Source of the DNA: Giardia muris
Taxonomy: Eukaryota; Fornicata; Diplomonadida; Hexamitidae
Length of the DNA: 64,000 bases
Assembly (NCBI GenBank): GCA_006247105.1
Contig: CM016927.1
Location: 744,001 to 808,000 of the forward strand
Reading direction: 5' to 3'
The notes under the pieces were generated by a model. The model saw only the letters and a list, made by a program, of their open reading frames with translations, was not told where the DNA came from and ran no database searches. Positions 9,240 through 18,813 of the stretch are shown here, piece after piece. Made by a program: the position numbers and the translations under genes. How positions within the stretch are numbered: the stretch's first letter is position 1; every line of letters begins with the position of its first letter.

Positions 9240-11735
9240 ATGCAAGGTTTGAGCTCGAGCGAGTGGTTCCATGCTGCGGAGGAGGGCGACGTCCCGACCC
9301 TCGAGGCGGGCCTGGGAGCGCATGGGCGGAGCCAGAATGAGTCTGGGCTCACGGCGCTCATGCTTGCCGCGAAGAGTGGACAGCTCGATGCGGTCTATGT
9401 CCTGGCTCCCGCGGAGACGAATCTCCAGTCGAACACTGGGGAGTACGCGATTGAGTATGCGATCGACGCCGATCATGTCTCCGTTGTCGAGGCCCTCTTC
9501 CCGCTTGAGTGCATCCAGTGCGATGCCTCTGAGCACGATCTCCTCATGCGGGCTCTTAGCTCGCACGCCCTTCTGTCCGCGCCAAAGATTGTCGCATTAG
9601 GAGATTATGGCGCCACCGACGCCAACCGGGCTGCTTTCATGTATGCCTGCGAGCTCGGTCGCCTAGATGTCGTCGAAGGTATGCTGGCGATTGAGGGAGG
9701 TCCGGACGTAATCCAGGATGCGATCGCACGCGCCCAGGAGCTTGGGCGGACGGAGGTCGTTCAGATCCTGGAAGCTCACTTCTTGGCCCTATTCGGAGAC
9801 TCCGCTGCAGGCTCGAAGAGCAATGTCTCTGTCCCGGAGCGTGCGGCTCCGGATTTCCAGCCTCCCGCTGCTGATGAGAACTACTTCACCGCCTCGCTGA
9901 GCAGTGAAGGCCTTGCGCAACCGCGTGTCCTCCTAATGGACTACGACCAGCTTCTCTCTTCGAAGGACAAGGAGATCCAGCGTTTGCAACTGCTTCTTAT
10001 TCATGGTGCCGGGACTGGGATCAGCTCTGGGCTCTTTGCCAGCACTAGGGAACGGTTGATGCCCGCGCTAAGTCGAGGAGAGGAAAGAAGCGAGCTTCAG
10101 GTTGACGACCTTGAGAGGGTCTTATCTCCACCTGACCCTGATGCCCCTTCTCTTGAGGAGCATAAGGTTCTAACGGACGCGCAGAATTCCCTTCTCACAG
10201 ACCATGCCGCTCATGATGCTGAATACAACAGGGTTAAGGAAGAGCTTGTTAAGGTCTACTTGGAAAATGATCACCTAAAACGCGTGCTTGAAAGAAAGGG
10301 AATCGACCCAGATGGTCCGCAGGACGAGAAGCCGGGCTTCGATCTCGGGGTGATGGTTGGAGATGCCGCACCCTCGGTTACAGAGCTTATGGAAAAGATT
10401 GACGAGCTGCAGGAGGCCGTCAGCACAAAGAGTCACCAGCTCTCCACTGCGACAAGACTTCTCGACGAGGCGAATTCCCTCGTTTCGGAGAAGACGACGA
10501 CGATCGAGGCTCTGAGCCTCGAGCTCGACAACCTCCGCACTGAGCTGTACGCCCTCCAGAGCGCAGATGACCGTGTGGGTCGCCTTCCGGACGTTGTCTA
10601 TGTCCCCTCAGAACTTGATCCTCCTATTCACTCCTCGGCCATTGGGACTCTTCAGGCTTCCGAGCCAGAGTGCAGTGAGCCTCCTGGTGGCTCGCGTGCA
10701 AGCTCGAAGCTTCACGAACTATCTGTTTCCGAACCACCTGGTTCCCCACCGAAGACTCTACCCAAATATACTGCTCCCGCTCATGCTCCCGCTTCAACCC
10801 TTCCCGTCTCCACTGCTACAATAGCTATCCAGACGCTTGACCTCATCCAGATCCTGCCCGCACCGCCGTTAGAGTCTGTCCACCCAGTCTCCATTGAAAC
10901 TTCCGCTAGAATCGTGCCTGAGTCCCCCCCGTCCTCTTCTGCTCGGGCAAACCTGGATATTGACCGCGAGGTCGTCCAGGCAATTGTAGATAGTGAGCAC
11001 ATCGAGAAGGTCCGTGAACTGAAGGAGGAGGTGCGCTCGCTCGAGAAGCAGCTCAATGAGCTTGAACTGACGTCGTCAGTCGAGATTGACCGCCTGAAAA
11101 AAGAGAATGCGGCATTAAGAGCCACTAGCACGGCGGAGCCTGAGAAGGATATCAAGACCCTCAAGCAGCTCGAGAAGGCTCAGGATGCCCTCGGAGCCGC
11201 CCAGAAGAAGATCCGTGAGTTGATCGACGAGGTCACCGAACTCAAATCGCTCCGCACTGTCAGTCGTCACATCGCCCTCGTCGAGGAGTCGAAACGCGAG
11301 ATAGAGATATATAGGAAGCGACTCAACAACGTTAAGACAGAGGCTATGGACTTGAGGCAGCGCCTCGAGGATAATGGGATTGCACATAGTGACATCCCAA
11401 CCGGTGAGAGTATTCCGGTGAACATTAAGGCCATGAGCTTCGACCAGAGCCTCGAACAGACCCGCACAAAGCTGGCACACCTTCTCCAGACCGTTGGGCT
11501 TTCGCAACGAGAGTCTGAAGCGCCACCTGCAGCCGAGCCTACCCCGAAACCTGAACCTAAGAGTCGCTTCCCCTTCCTTGTTTCACCATTAGACTCATCA
11601 AAGGGTATCGTTGGGCACACAGAACCCGTTACTCGTAGCCTCGTCGAGACGCGTCCCCTGCAGCTGGAGGTGTGCGACGACGTCAGTGGATCAGTCTCTG
11701 TTCTAAGTAGCTCACGCTATCTCCATGCGAAGTAG
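9240..11735 (+). CDS. Ankyrin/coiled-coil protein (21.1-like)
   Basis: This 831-residue protein starts with ATG immediately after the upstream TAA, in the same frame with zero intergenic bases. The N-terminus (SSEWFHAAEEGD) is the usual opening of an ankyrin array and resembles the start of the next gene (PAAWFGAVESRN), so a separate gene is more likely than the tail of the first. Residues of about 5-185 form ankyrin repeats. About 225-480 and 570-760 are acidic, heptad-rich coiled coil, separated by a Ser/Pro-rich low-complexity stretch (about 460-570). There is no C-terminal ankyrin block, unlike both neighbours. The promoter would have to lie inside the 3' coding end of the upstream gene, where an AT-rich TTAATTAA precedes the ATG. 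Function unknown; a cytoskeletal scaffold is plausible. Confidence 0.85.
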   Translation: MQGLSSSEWFHAAEEGDVPTLEAGLGAHGRSQNESGLTALMLAAKSGQLDAVYVLAPAETNLQSNTGEYAIEYAIDADHVSVVEALFPLECIQCDASEHDLLMRALSSHALLSAPKIVALGDYGATDANRAAFMYACELGRLDVVEGMLAIEGGPDVIQDAIARAQELGRTEVVQILEAHFLALFGDSAAGSKSNVSVPERAAPDFQPPAADENYFTASLSSEGLAQPRVLLMDYDQLLSSKDKEIQRLQLLLIHGAGTGISSGLFASTRERLMPALSRGEERSELQVDDLERVLSPPDPDAPSLEEHKVLTDAQNSLLTDHAAHDAEYNRVKEELVKVYLENDHLKRVLERKGIDPDGPQDEKPGFDLGVMVGDAAPSVTELMEKIDELQEAVSTKSHQLSTATRLLDEANSLVSEKTTTIEALSLELDNLRTELYALQSADDRVGRLPDVVYVPSELDPPIHSSAIGTLQASEPECSEPPGGSRASSKLHELSVSEPPGSPPKTLPKYTAPAHAPASTLPVSTATIAIQTLDLIQILPAPPLESVHPVSIETSARIVPESPPSSSARANLDIDREVVQAIVDSEHIEKVRELKEEVRSLEKQLNELELTSSVEIDRLKKENAALRATSTAEPEKDIKTLKQLEKAQDALGAAQKKIRELIDEVTELKSLRTVSRHIALVEESKREIEIYRKRLNNVKTEAMDLRQRLEDNGIAHSDIPTGESIPVNIKAMSFDQSLEQTRTKLAHLLQTVGLSQRESEAPPAAEPTPKPEPKSRFPFLVSPLDSSKGIVGHTEPVTRSLVETRPLQLEVCDDVSGSVSVLSSSRYLHAK

Positions 11736-11763
11736 TGTCCTGTAAAACCTGGAAACTAAAGAA

Positions 11764-14700
11764 ATGACTCGGCTCGAAGGGCCAGCTGCGTGGTTCGGGG
11801 CGGTGGAGTCCCGCAACTACGCGCGTATTAGCGAGCTCGTTGCAACGTACCAGGGCTCGCGTGATGCCTATGGAGATACGGCCTTGATGCTTGCAGCCCG
11901 CAATGGGGATACGAAGTCGATCCAAATCATCCTCCCCTATGAGGCAGGGCTCGCCAACGTTGACAACCAGACGGCACTCATCGTCGCTGCCCTTTGTGAT
12001 CAAGCTAAGGCTTGTCGTTTTCTCGTCGCGGCCGAGAAGGATTGCCTTCTGGCAGATGGACGAGATGCATTGATGCTCGCAGCGCAGGTCGGGAACGTCC
12101 AGGCTGTGGACGCCCTTGTTGATCACTTTCCTCCTATTCGTGATAACAATGGGACGAGCGCCCTCGATTATGCTTCGGGTGAAGGATTCCTTCAATGTGT
12201 GGAGCTCATCACAAAAAGACAGGATCTCTCTTTCGACGATATCGAGTATGCAATTAACATCGCTATGGCTCGGAAGCATTACGACATAGTCAGTTACCTC
12301 AACTCCTTTTTACACACGTTCTCCCAAAGAGGTGCCAATCCACTGAGTCCTCGTGCGTCGGGGTCGGCGTCCGCGCCCGTCCATAGGTCCGAGTCTCCAG
12401 GCCGGACGCATATTTCCGAGGTCGAGAGGCTTCAGAACGCTCTTCGCGATAAGGACCGCGAAATCGCGGGTCTATATCGGTCCTTGCAGCAAACCGGATC
12501 TGCTTCTGTCCTTCAAGGCAGGTCTCCTTCACGAACCTCCACACGGACTTTATCGGTCACACCCGCCGCCGAAACGGCGTTCCCTCAAGCCATTCCAGTG
12601 GAGCGTAGTCAACGCGTCGATACTTTAATCGAGGAGGACCACCCACAAATCATACCCATCTCTGAAGGGACAACTGGTTCTCGTCTGGGATCACAAACCT
12701 TTCAAACACGAATCCGTGAGCTTGAAGCTCTGCTTAACACGCGTGAGCTGGAAGTTGCCCGCTTGAAGCGCGTAGTAGCAGAGCTTGAAGCGGAGCACAA
12801 GGTCGATCAGAATCTCGCCAGTGACCATGCTGCACTTCTTCGAGCGAAGGATGCCGAGATTCTGCGGCTACAGGAACAGCTGCAAGAGCTTGGACCCCTT
12901 CGCGAGCGACAACTCCAACTACAAGCTGATATTGAGATGCGTGATGAGGAAATCCGGAAACTGAAGCTTGAGTGCACCAGTTGCAAAGAGGACGAGGCAC
13001 CCATTCACCCTCCATCTCTCGATGAAGCCTCGACGATCCAATTTAGTAGCTATGCAAACCAAGGAGATTCTACCGCTGCAGATCTCGCGGAATCACTGCC
13101 CCCACGCACCCCCGGCGATTTCGTACAGATCCTGAAGGGGGAATTCGAGGAGCTCGTCCGAAAGGTTGAGCTCCTCGGTGCAATGGAGGGGGAAGTTGCC
13201 AATCTCCACGAAGAGGTTAGGTCTTCTGCAGCTCGTGAGGAGGACATGCGTTCCTGCGCCGAGGAGCTTCGTCTTCGCCTCGATGAGGCGAGTTCCGCAA
13301 GCGCAAAGCTGATTGGCGAGCAATATACGGAACTCACCTACCTACGTGCACAGTTGGACGTAGTCTCGGCAGAGCTCAAGGCTCTCGAGGCAGACCGGGC
13401 TCTTCTGAGGGCCACCATCGAGACTTTGACTGTGGAGCTTGAAGAAACCAGGAAGACGCAAGAGGCGGGCGAAAAGCTCATCAGATCGACGCAACCGGAG
13501 CTCCTGGATGCGTATGTGCGAGCCTGCGACAATGCCCGTGAGGACCACTCATCAGCACGCGAGGAAGCCACCAGGCGTTACGAGCAGGTCCAGGAGCTCG
13601 TCGGTGCAGTCCACCGCGAAGTCGAGAACGAGCTTCAGTCATCTGTTCGGACTTTGAACGAGACACTCGGGACTCCAGAACAGTCCATCAATATTACGAT
13701 CTCGGAGCTCATGAGCGTCCGTGTCCGCCAAGTTCCTGTTCCTCGCGACATCCCTATCCCCATCCGCCCTACAGAAGGTAATACTGATGGGGTGACAGTC
13801 CAAGAAGAAGCGCCAGAGTCCTCGCTCCAGGCCAGTATCGCCCCCCTCTATGCACAGCCCGAAAACCCTCCTCACTCACCCCCTGAGCCACAGGCTAATT
13901 CGACAATGCTCGACTCCTTGATCTGCTCTGGATTCTTACTTCCTCCACCCTCTCGCGTTCCTCGTCCAGCTGGCTCTGCCCTAGCAAAGAAGAGTGTACG
14001 AGCCTCTGAGCTTGTCGAAGATGAGAGTGATGGGAGCGTATCGCCAGCTGACAAGGACATGAGACGTCCAACCAATCAACGAGACACTTCGCTACAAACA
14101 ACTAGGATCACTCTTTCGGAGGTTGTTCCCTCACCACTTCAAATGCTGGCTGAGGTCATGCACGTTCCCCCATTGCGTATACAGCATTCTATTCCTGCTG
14201 AGCAAGAGCAGGTCTCTACGCCACAGGCCTTGGCGGGTGGCCTGGGACTTCCGCAAATCCAACGATCAGTTCCTACCTCTTTCATCTCCTTTGCCGCGGA
14301 GCAGCCCGACCTTTCTACTATACAGTCGGTTCGCGAGGTCATCCTGAAGACGACTCATCGGATACTGGAACAAGCTCCTCCCTCGGTCCAGGCGGAAGCA
14401 TCCCTCTTGCTCGAGTCCTTGCATGCTGTCCGTCTTCCCACGGCGGAGCCTCGGAAGACGAGTTTCGGTTCAACCGTGGAGGCGATTGACGATTCGCTTT
14501 GTCCACCCGTAACAGAGTTGTCGATCTCGCACTTACAAGAGGAGCTAGCTAGTGCAAAGAGCATTATGGCCCAACTACAAGCCGAACCTCACGAGGCACT
14601 TCCCGTTGAATCTAATTATCATCCCCCTGTGGAGTCTCATTCTGTTCCGAATGTCCCGAGTGATACTGAGGTAGAACGTTACCGTACGCAACTTGCAGAG

Positions 14701-17700
14701 CTTCGGGATCAGAACGAAGGGCTACGGGGACAAATTGTTGAGCTTGAAGCCGCAGCCGCAACCGCAGCTGAAGAATTACGCGGGGCACAGGAGGCAGCTG
14801 CAGCCGAACTTGCACGGTACCGGGAGATGTCCAGGGAGCATGAGGCGGTTCAGGTACTTCTGAACCAGAGGAATGATGAACTCCTGATCGAGCGCCGCCA
14901 GGTGGCAGATCTAGAAGCGGACCGGGATGCGCTATCTCTTGCCTTTGACGAACTGAATGAGAAATATAAACAACTTACGGAACGGACCATCGTCTCGGAC
15001 CAGAAGACTGCCGATCTGGCCGCATTGATGCAAACCCAGACGCAGGCGTTTCGAAGTGAGCTCTCCGAGAAGGAGGCAGTCAATTCGATGATGGAGCACC
15101 GTCTCCAATGCCAGGCCCTCGAACTCGATGAGCTGAAGAGCCGGCTTGCCCGTCTTGGTGATGAGTTCGCAGGGAAAGAGCGCGCACTCTCCGAAAAGAG
15201 AGCAGAGGCGGAGGAGCTTCAACTCGAACTGGCTCAAGCCCAAGCTCAAGCAGCGGAACTCACTACCATTAAGGAGAACCTAAAGGATATTTCGGCACAG
15301 CTAGAACGAGTTTCTGAGGAGCGTGATCGTCTTGCAGAGGCTACCCGCTCTGTTAACCGGGAACTCACTGAGGTTCAAGGCGCCCTCGTGGCTCGAGAGG
15401 CGATAGCTGCGACGCTGACAACTGAACAGCAATCCCTTTCCGAACGAATAACGGAGCTTGAGGAGGAGCGAGCCTCCCTCCGCCGCCAAATGCTCGAGGC
15501 AGAGCTCCAGACCAGATCAGCTGGAGCTGAAGCGGAAAACTATCGGAAACTCGCCGAAGAACAGGCTACTCGCCTGACTCGTGCCATTTCCGATCTCGAT
15601 ACAGTCACCGCCGATTTCCGGAAGAGCCAGACGGAGTTCCTCATTGTCGAACAGCGCGCTACGCTGACAAATGAACGATTTGAAGCGCAGGCGATAGAGC
15701 TCCGTACGGTGCAACAGAAATGTGCGATGCAGACGGAGCAAATCGAGGAGCTTAGGCGCGAAAAAGGACGCCTTGAATCCGAGATCACTCGTCTTAGTGC
15801 TACCACAACATCCGGCCTCGTTTCAGACTCCATTCAGGAGCTATCCCGCTTGACTCAAGAGAATGAGCGCAAGACGGCCTCTCTTGAGCAGATGAAGGCC
15901 GAGATGGATGAGATCATCCGTACCAAAGATGAGGAGATCGCCGTTCTTAAAGGAAAAATCAAGAAGTATAAGACAGCCTATGTAGACACAAAGGCCGCGT
16001 ATACTGACGTCACTCGGGAGCTTGGGCATGAAGGAGGAGGTACAGAGAATACGATTGTAGGACGTCTGGAGCATAGCCTTGATATCGCACGTAAGGAGAT
16101 CGCAATGCTCCAAGCACACAAGCAGGACCTCCAGGCGACGATCGCTGGCATGCGCGCCCAGGAGGCGAGCGTTGAGGAACTCCAGGGGAGGGCAAAGAAG
16201 TACAAGGATGGGTATGTCCGGAAGACGAGGCAACTGGAGGAAACGGAGGCGGAGCGCGACCGACTCAAGATGCAAAACCGCTACCTCAGCGCGAAGATAG
16301 GGATGTCCGAGAGCCAGGTGGCTGGAGAGGACGGAGAGGACAACGGAGGCTCTCTCGACCACCGTCTCGTCCTTGCCGAGGAGGCACGGGCGGCACTAGC
16401 GAACGAGCTCGAGGTTCTCAAACAGGCCTTCGAGACAGAGGTCTGCGGCCTTCAGGCAGAGCTCGAGTCCGAGAAGCTCCGCAGCCAGATGGCGGGCAAG
16501 GCGTACCAGGACGCCATCATCGCACTGAGTGAGAACACGACTGAGACGATGGTCGAGATCTCGAAGTATGAGGAGATCCAACGAGCCCTGGAGGAGCAGC
16601 GGGCTCGGGCTCAGGAGTCCGACACCCGTGCCCGTGACCTTGCCCTGAAGAACGACGAGCTGTCCGGGAACTACACCATCCTCATGAACGAGTTGGCCGC
16701 CACACGTGAGCAGCTGGAGGAAAAGGCCGTGGACGCACACCAGAAGGGCCTAGAGATCGAGAAGCTGCAAGAGATCATCGCTGGGGACCGCGGCAACACG
16801 GGAGAGACCCGAGAGCTTTTCGAAGCTGTCAGTCGCTCGGTCTACGTCACTGACGACGACCGTGCCGCTCTCGTCGCTGGGGTCAACGAAAGCATCCAGC
16901 TGAGCATGGCCGCTCGGAGCATGTGCATTAATGCGTCCTCGTTCGAGGGCGCCTCAATGCGCAGTCTACAGCTGAACACCTCCCTTCCTCCTGCTGGGGA
17001 CAACGCTGGGACCAACACTAGCATGCAGGTGGGCCTTATGACTGACGTGGGACTCGCCCCCAGCTTCCTCCGAAGTCAGAGCACCTCCCTTTGCAACTCA
17101 ACCGATCCGGACGCCCTCCAGAGTTCCTTCTGCGGCCGCCGGGTCCGTCCGCGCCAAACGACGCTGCTCCGGAACGTCGGAATGGAGGCCTCGATGCAGT
17201 GCACGACGCCCGAGCAGTCTGCCGACGGGAGCGTTCGTAGCAACCTTGTCCAGTCCCATACCGTCCGGGCGGCAATCGGTGAGGCGGAGGGTGAAAGGGT
17301 TCAGCAGCTTGCAAGCATCTGCATTGGCCCGAGCTTTGTGGAGCATGACGGAGCACAGGCATCGCTCGTTTACAACAACAGCAAGTACTATGATGAGGAG
17401 ATGTTCAACCTTGCTCGAACGCGAATCATCGAGCTTGAATCTGAACTTGATGCACTCAAAGCCCGGCTCGCCGAGGGGGAGGCGCTCACGCAAGGAATGC
17501 GGACGACCCTCGAACTAGTTGACGGGCAGGCAGGCCCAGACGGGGAGGCGCGGATGGATGCGTTCATCGTTCTGATGCGCGAGAACAGCCGAATCAAGGG
17601 GGAGAACGAGTCTCTCCTCGCGTGCGTCGAGAGTCTTCAGGCGGAGAACGCCCGCTTGAAGAAGGAGCTGGCAGATGCATGTGCTGAGCGCGGGTCTCTC

Positions 17701-18768
17701 CGCGTCCTCCTTGACCAGCAATCCAATCCCCGCCCTATCTCTACCGCAAGCATTCATAGCACAGCTCTATTGGAGATGCGTCGGTCACTCCACGGGCGTG
17801 ATTCCGTGTCTCTTTCTAATTCGCACACAGTCCCCGAGCCCCCTGCGAGTCCTGGGGTCTCGCGGCTGTCAATGAGCGGGGCCAAGCGGCGCTTCGTGGA
17901 CTTCATGCCATACATCGACACGAATACGGCGCTTTCCGTGACGATGGTCGACCGGGACGTCCTAGACGGAGAGGCGCTCCGAAACACAGAGCTGATGCGG
18001 GCAGTCATCCGTGGAGACGTTATGGGCGTCTCTGCATACCTTGGGCAGGCGAAGATGCGGAATGCCAATGGACGGACGGCCCTGATGCTCGCAGCAGAAG
18101 TCAACAACGTCGACGCAGCCTTTAAGCTTGCCGAGCTCGAGGGCGGGATTGCGACCCCGGATGGTGAGACAGCACTTCGGATCGCCCTGGAGCACTACAA
18201 CATAGAGATCGCCTCACTCCTCGTCGCCTGGGAAGGGATCGACATGCGAGGCATCGTCGCGACGAACTACACGAAGACGGAGCTCATGGGGGCGGCCGAG
18301 CGGGCAGACCTCGTCTCGGCGTTCTGCCTGATGCGAACCCAGGCCGGACTTCAGGACAGGCGTGGACGAACGGCTATGATGTATGCCGCGGAACGTGGCC
18401 ACTATCGGATCGTCCGACTGCTTGTCAGGGCGGAGGCCGGGCTCCAGGACGTGAGCGGGGAGAGCGCTCTGATGATAGCCGCGAGGCATGGACACATCAA
18501 GGTCTGCCGGTTGCTCGCTGCCCGAGAGGCTGGACTTGTTGGTTCTCCAGACCCGCTCCTCGCGAAGAACCAGACGGCTCTGATGCTCGCGTGTTTCTAC
18601 GGGCACCTCGAGGTGGTGCGTCTCCTCTACGCCGCGGAGCGAGATATCCAGAGCCAGAACGGGAAGACGGCGTACCAGTACGCCCGTTACCCGAGCAGCA
18701 CGGTCCCCTACGAGACGCAGCAGCAGATCGTCGCGTACCTCGAGGAGGCGGCCGCGGCCACCTACTAG
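11764..18768 (+). CDS. Large ankyrin/coiled-coil protein (21.1-like), ankyrin blocks at both ends
   Basis: This 2,334-residue protein starts at ATG 11764, 28 bp after the previous stop and preceded by an A-rich AACTAAAGAA. Layout: N-terminal ankyrin repeats (about 8-180); long coiled coil (about 220-2010) interrupted by Ser/Pro-rich linkers (about 690-860) and a Ser/Asn-rich stretch (about 1690-1880); and a C-terminal ankyrin block (about 2070-2325) closely parallel to that of the first gene, including the shared YPSS element near the end. Two KYK motifs lie near bases 15958 and 16192. The poly(A) signal AGTGAAC overlaps the TAG stop. The region from 16158 to the end lies inside the left arm of the inverted repeat and is copied at 24867-27477. 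Function unknown; probably a structural or scaffold protein. Confidence 0.9.
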   Translation: MTRLEGPAAWFGAVESRNYARISELVATYQGSRDAYGDTALMLAARNGDTKSIQIILPYEAGLANVDNQTALIVAALCDQAKACRFLVAAEKDCLLADGRDALMLAAQVGNVQAVDALVDHFPPIRDNNGTSALDYASGEGFLQCVELITKRQDLSFDDIEYAINIAMARKHYDIVSYLNSFLHTFSQRGANPLSPRASGSASAPVHRSESPGRTHISEVERLQNALRDKDREIAGLYRSLQQTGSASVLQGRSPSRTSTRTLSVTPAAETAFPQAIPVERSQRVDTLIEEDHPQIIPISEGTTGSRLGSQTFQTRIRELEALLNTRELEVARLKRVVAELEAEHKVDQNLASDHAALLRAKDAEILRLQEQLQELGPLRERQLQLQADIEMRDEEIRKLKLECTSCKEDEAPIHPPSLDEASTIQFSSYANQGDSTAADLAESLPPRTPGDFVQILKGEFEELVRKVELLGAMEGEVANLHEEVRSSAAREEDMRSCAEELRLRLDEASSASAKLIGEQYTELTYLRAQLDVVSAELKALEADRALLRATIETLTVELEETRKTQEAGEKLIRSTQPELLDAYVRACDNAREDHSSAREEATRRYEQVQELVGAVHREVENELQSSVRTLNETLGTPEQSINITISELMSVRVRQVPVPRDIPIPIRPTEGNTDGVTVQEEAPESSLQASIAPLYAQPENPPHSPPEPQANSTMLDSLICSGFLLPPPSRVPRPAGSALAKKSVRASELVEDESDGSVSPADKDMRRPTNQRDTSLQTTRITLSEVVPSPLQMLAEVMHVPPLRIQHSIPAEQEQVSTPQALAGGLGLPQIQRSVPTSFISFAAEQPDLSTIQSVREVILKTTHRILEQAPPSVQAEASLLLESLHAVRLPTAEPRKTSFGSTVEAIDDSLCPPVTELSISHLQEELASAKSIMAQLQAEPHEALPVESNYHPPVESHSVPNVPSDTEVERYRTQLAELRDQNEGLRGQIVELEAAAATAAEELRGAQEAAAAELARYREMSREHEAVQVLLNQRNDELLIERRQVADLEADRDALSLAFDELNEKYKQLTERTIVSDQKTADLAALMQTQTQAFRSELSEKEAVNSMMEHRLQCQALELDELKSRLARLGDEFAGKERALSEKRAEAEELQLELAQAQAQAAELTTIKENLKDISAQLERVSEERDRLAEATRSVNRELTEVQGALVAREAIAATLTTEQQSLSERITELEEERASLRRQMLEAELQTRSAGAEAENYRKLAEEQATRLTRAISDLDTVTADFRKSQTEFLIVEQRATLTNERFEAQAIELRTVQQKCAMQTEQIEELRREKGRLESEITRLSATTTSGLVSDSIQELSRLTQENERKTASLEQMKAEMDEIIRTKDEEIAVLKGKIKKYKTAYVDTKAAYTDVTRELGHEGGGTENTIVGRLEHSLDIARKEIAMLQAHKQDLQATIAGMRAQEASVEELQGRAKKYKDGYVRKTRQLEETEAERDRLKMQNRYLSAKIGMSESQVAGEDGEDNGGSLDHRLVLAEEARAALANELEVLKQAFETEVCGLQAELESEKLRSQMAGKAYQDAIIALSENTTETMVEISKYEEIQRALEEQRARAQESDTRARDLALKNDELSGNYTILMNELAATREQLEEKAVDAHQKGLEIEKLQEIIAGDRGNTGETRELFEAVSRSVYVTDDDRAALVAGVNESIQLSMAARSMCINASSFEGASMRSLQLNTSLPPAGDNAGTNTSMQVGLMTDVGLAPSFLRSQSTSLCNSTDPDALQSSFCGRRVRPRQTTLLRNVGMEASMQCTTPEQSADGSVRSNLVQSHTVRAAIGEAEGERVQQLASICIGPSFVEHDGAQASLVYNNSKYYDEEMFNLARTRIIELESELDALKARLAEGEALTQGMRTTLELVDGQAGPDGEARMDAFIVLMRENSRIKGENESLLACVESLQAENARLKKELADACAERGSLRVLLDQQSNPRPISTASIHSTALLEMRRSLHGRDSVSLSNSHTVPEPPASPGVSRLSMSGAKRRFVDFMPYIDTNTALSVTMVDRDVLDGEALRNTELMRAVIRGDVMGVSAYLGQAKMRNANGRTALMLAAEVNNVDAAFKLAELEGGIATPDGETALRIALEHYNIEIASLLVAWEGIDMRGIVATNYTKTELMGAAERADLVSAFCLMRTQAGLQDRRGRTAMMYAAERGHYRIVRLLVRAEAGLQDVSGESALMIAARHGHIKVCRLLAAREAGLVGSPDPLLAKNQTALMLACFYGHLEVVRLLYAAERDIQSQNGKTAYQYARYPSSTVPYETQQQIVAYLEEAAAATY

Positions 18769-18773
18769 TGAAC
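18767..18773 (+). promoter_or_regulatory. Poly(A) signal AGTGAAC of the ankyrin/coiled-coil gene
   Basis: It overlaps the TAG stop (18766-18768) and matches the Giardia AGTRAAY signal. The copy in the right arm is at 24862-24868 on the minus strand. Confidence 0.75.
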
Positions 18774-18799
18774 TGTCCGCCTAAGGCAGAGAAGCTGGG

Positions 18800-18806
18800 G
18801 TTCACT
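18800..18806 (-). promoter_or_regulatory. Poly(A) signal AGTGAAC of left beta-tubulin
   Basis: It lies 7 nt past the TAA stop. Together with the signal at 18767-18773 it shares a 45-bp convergent intergenic region. Confidence 0.75.
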
Positions 18807-18813
18807 CGGGCGC

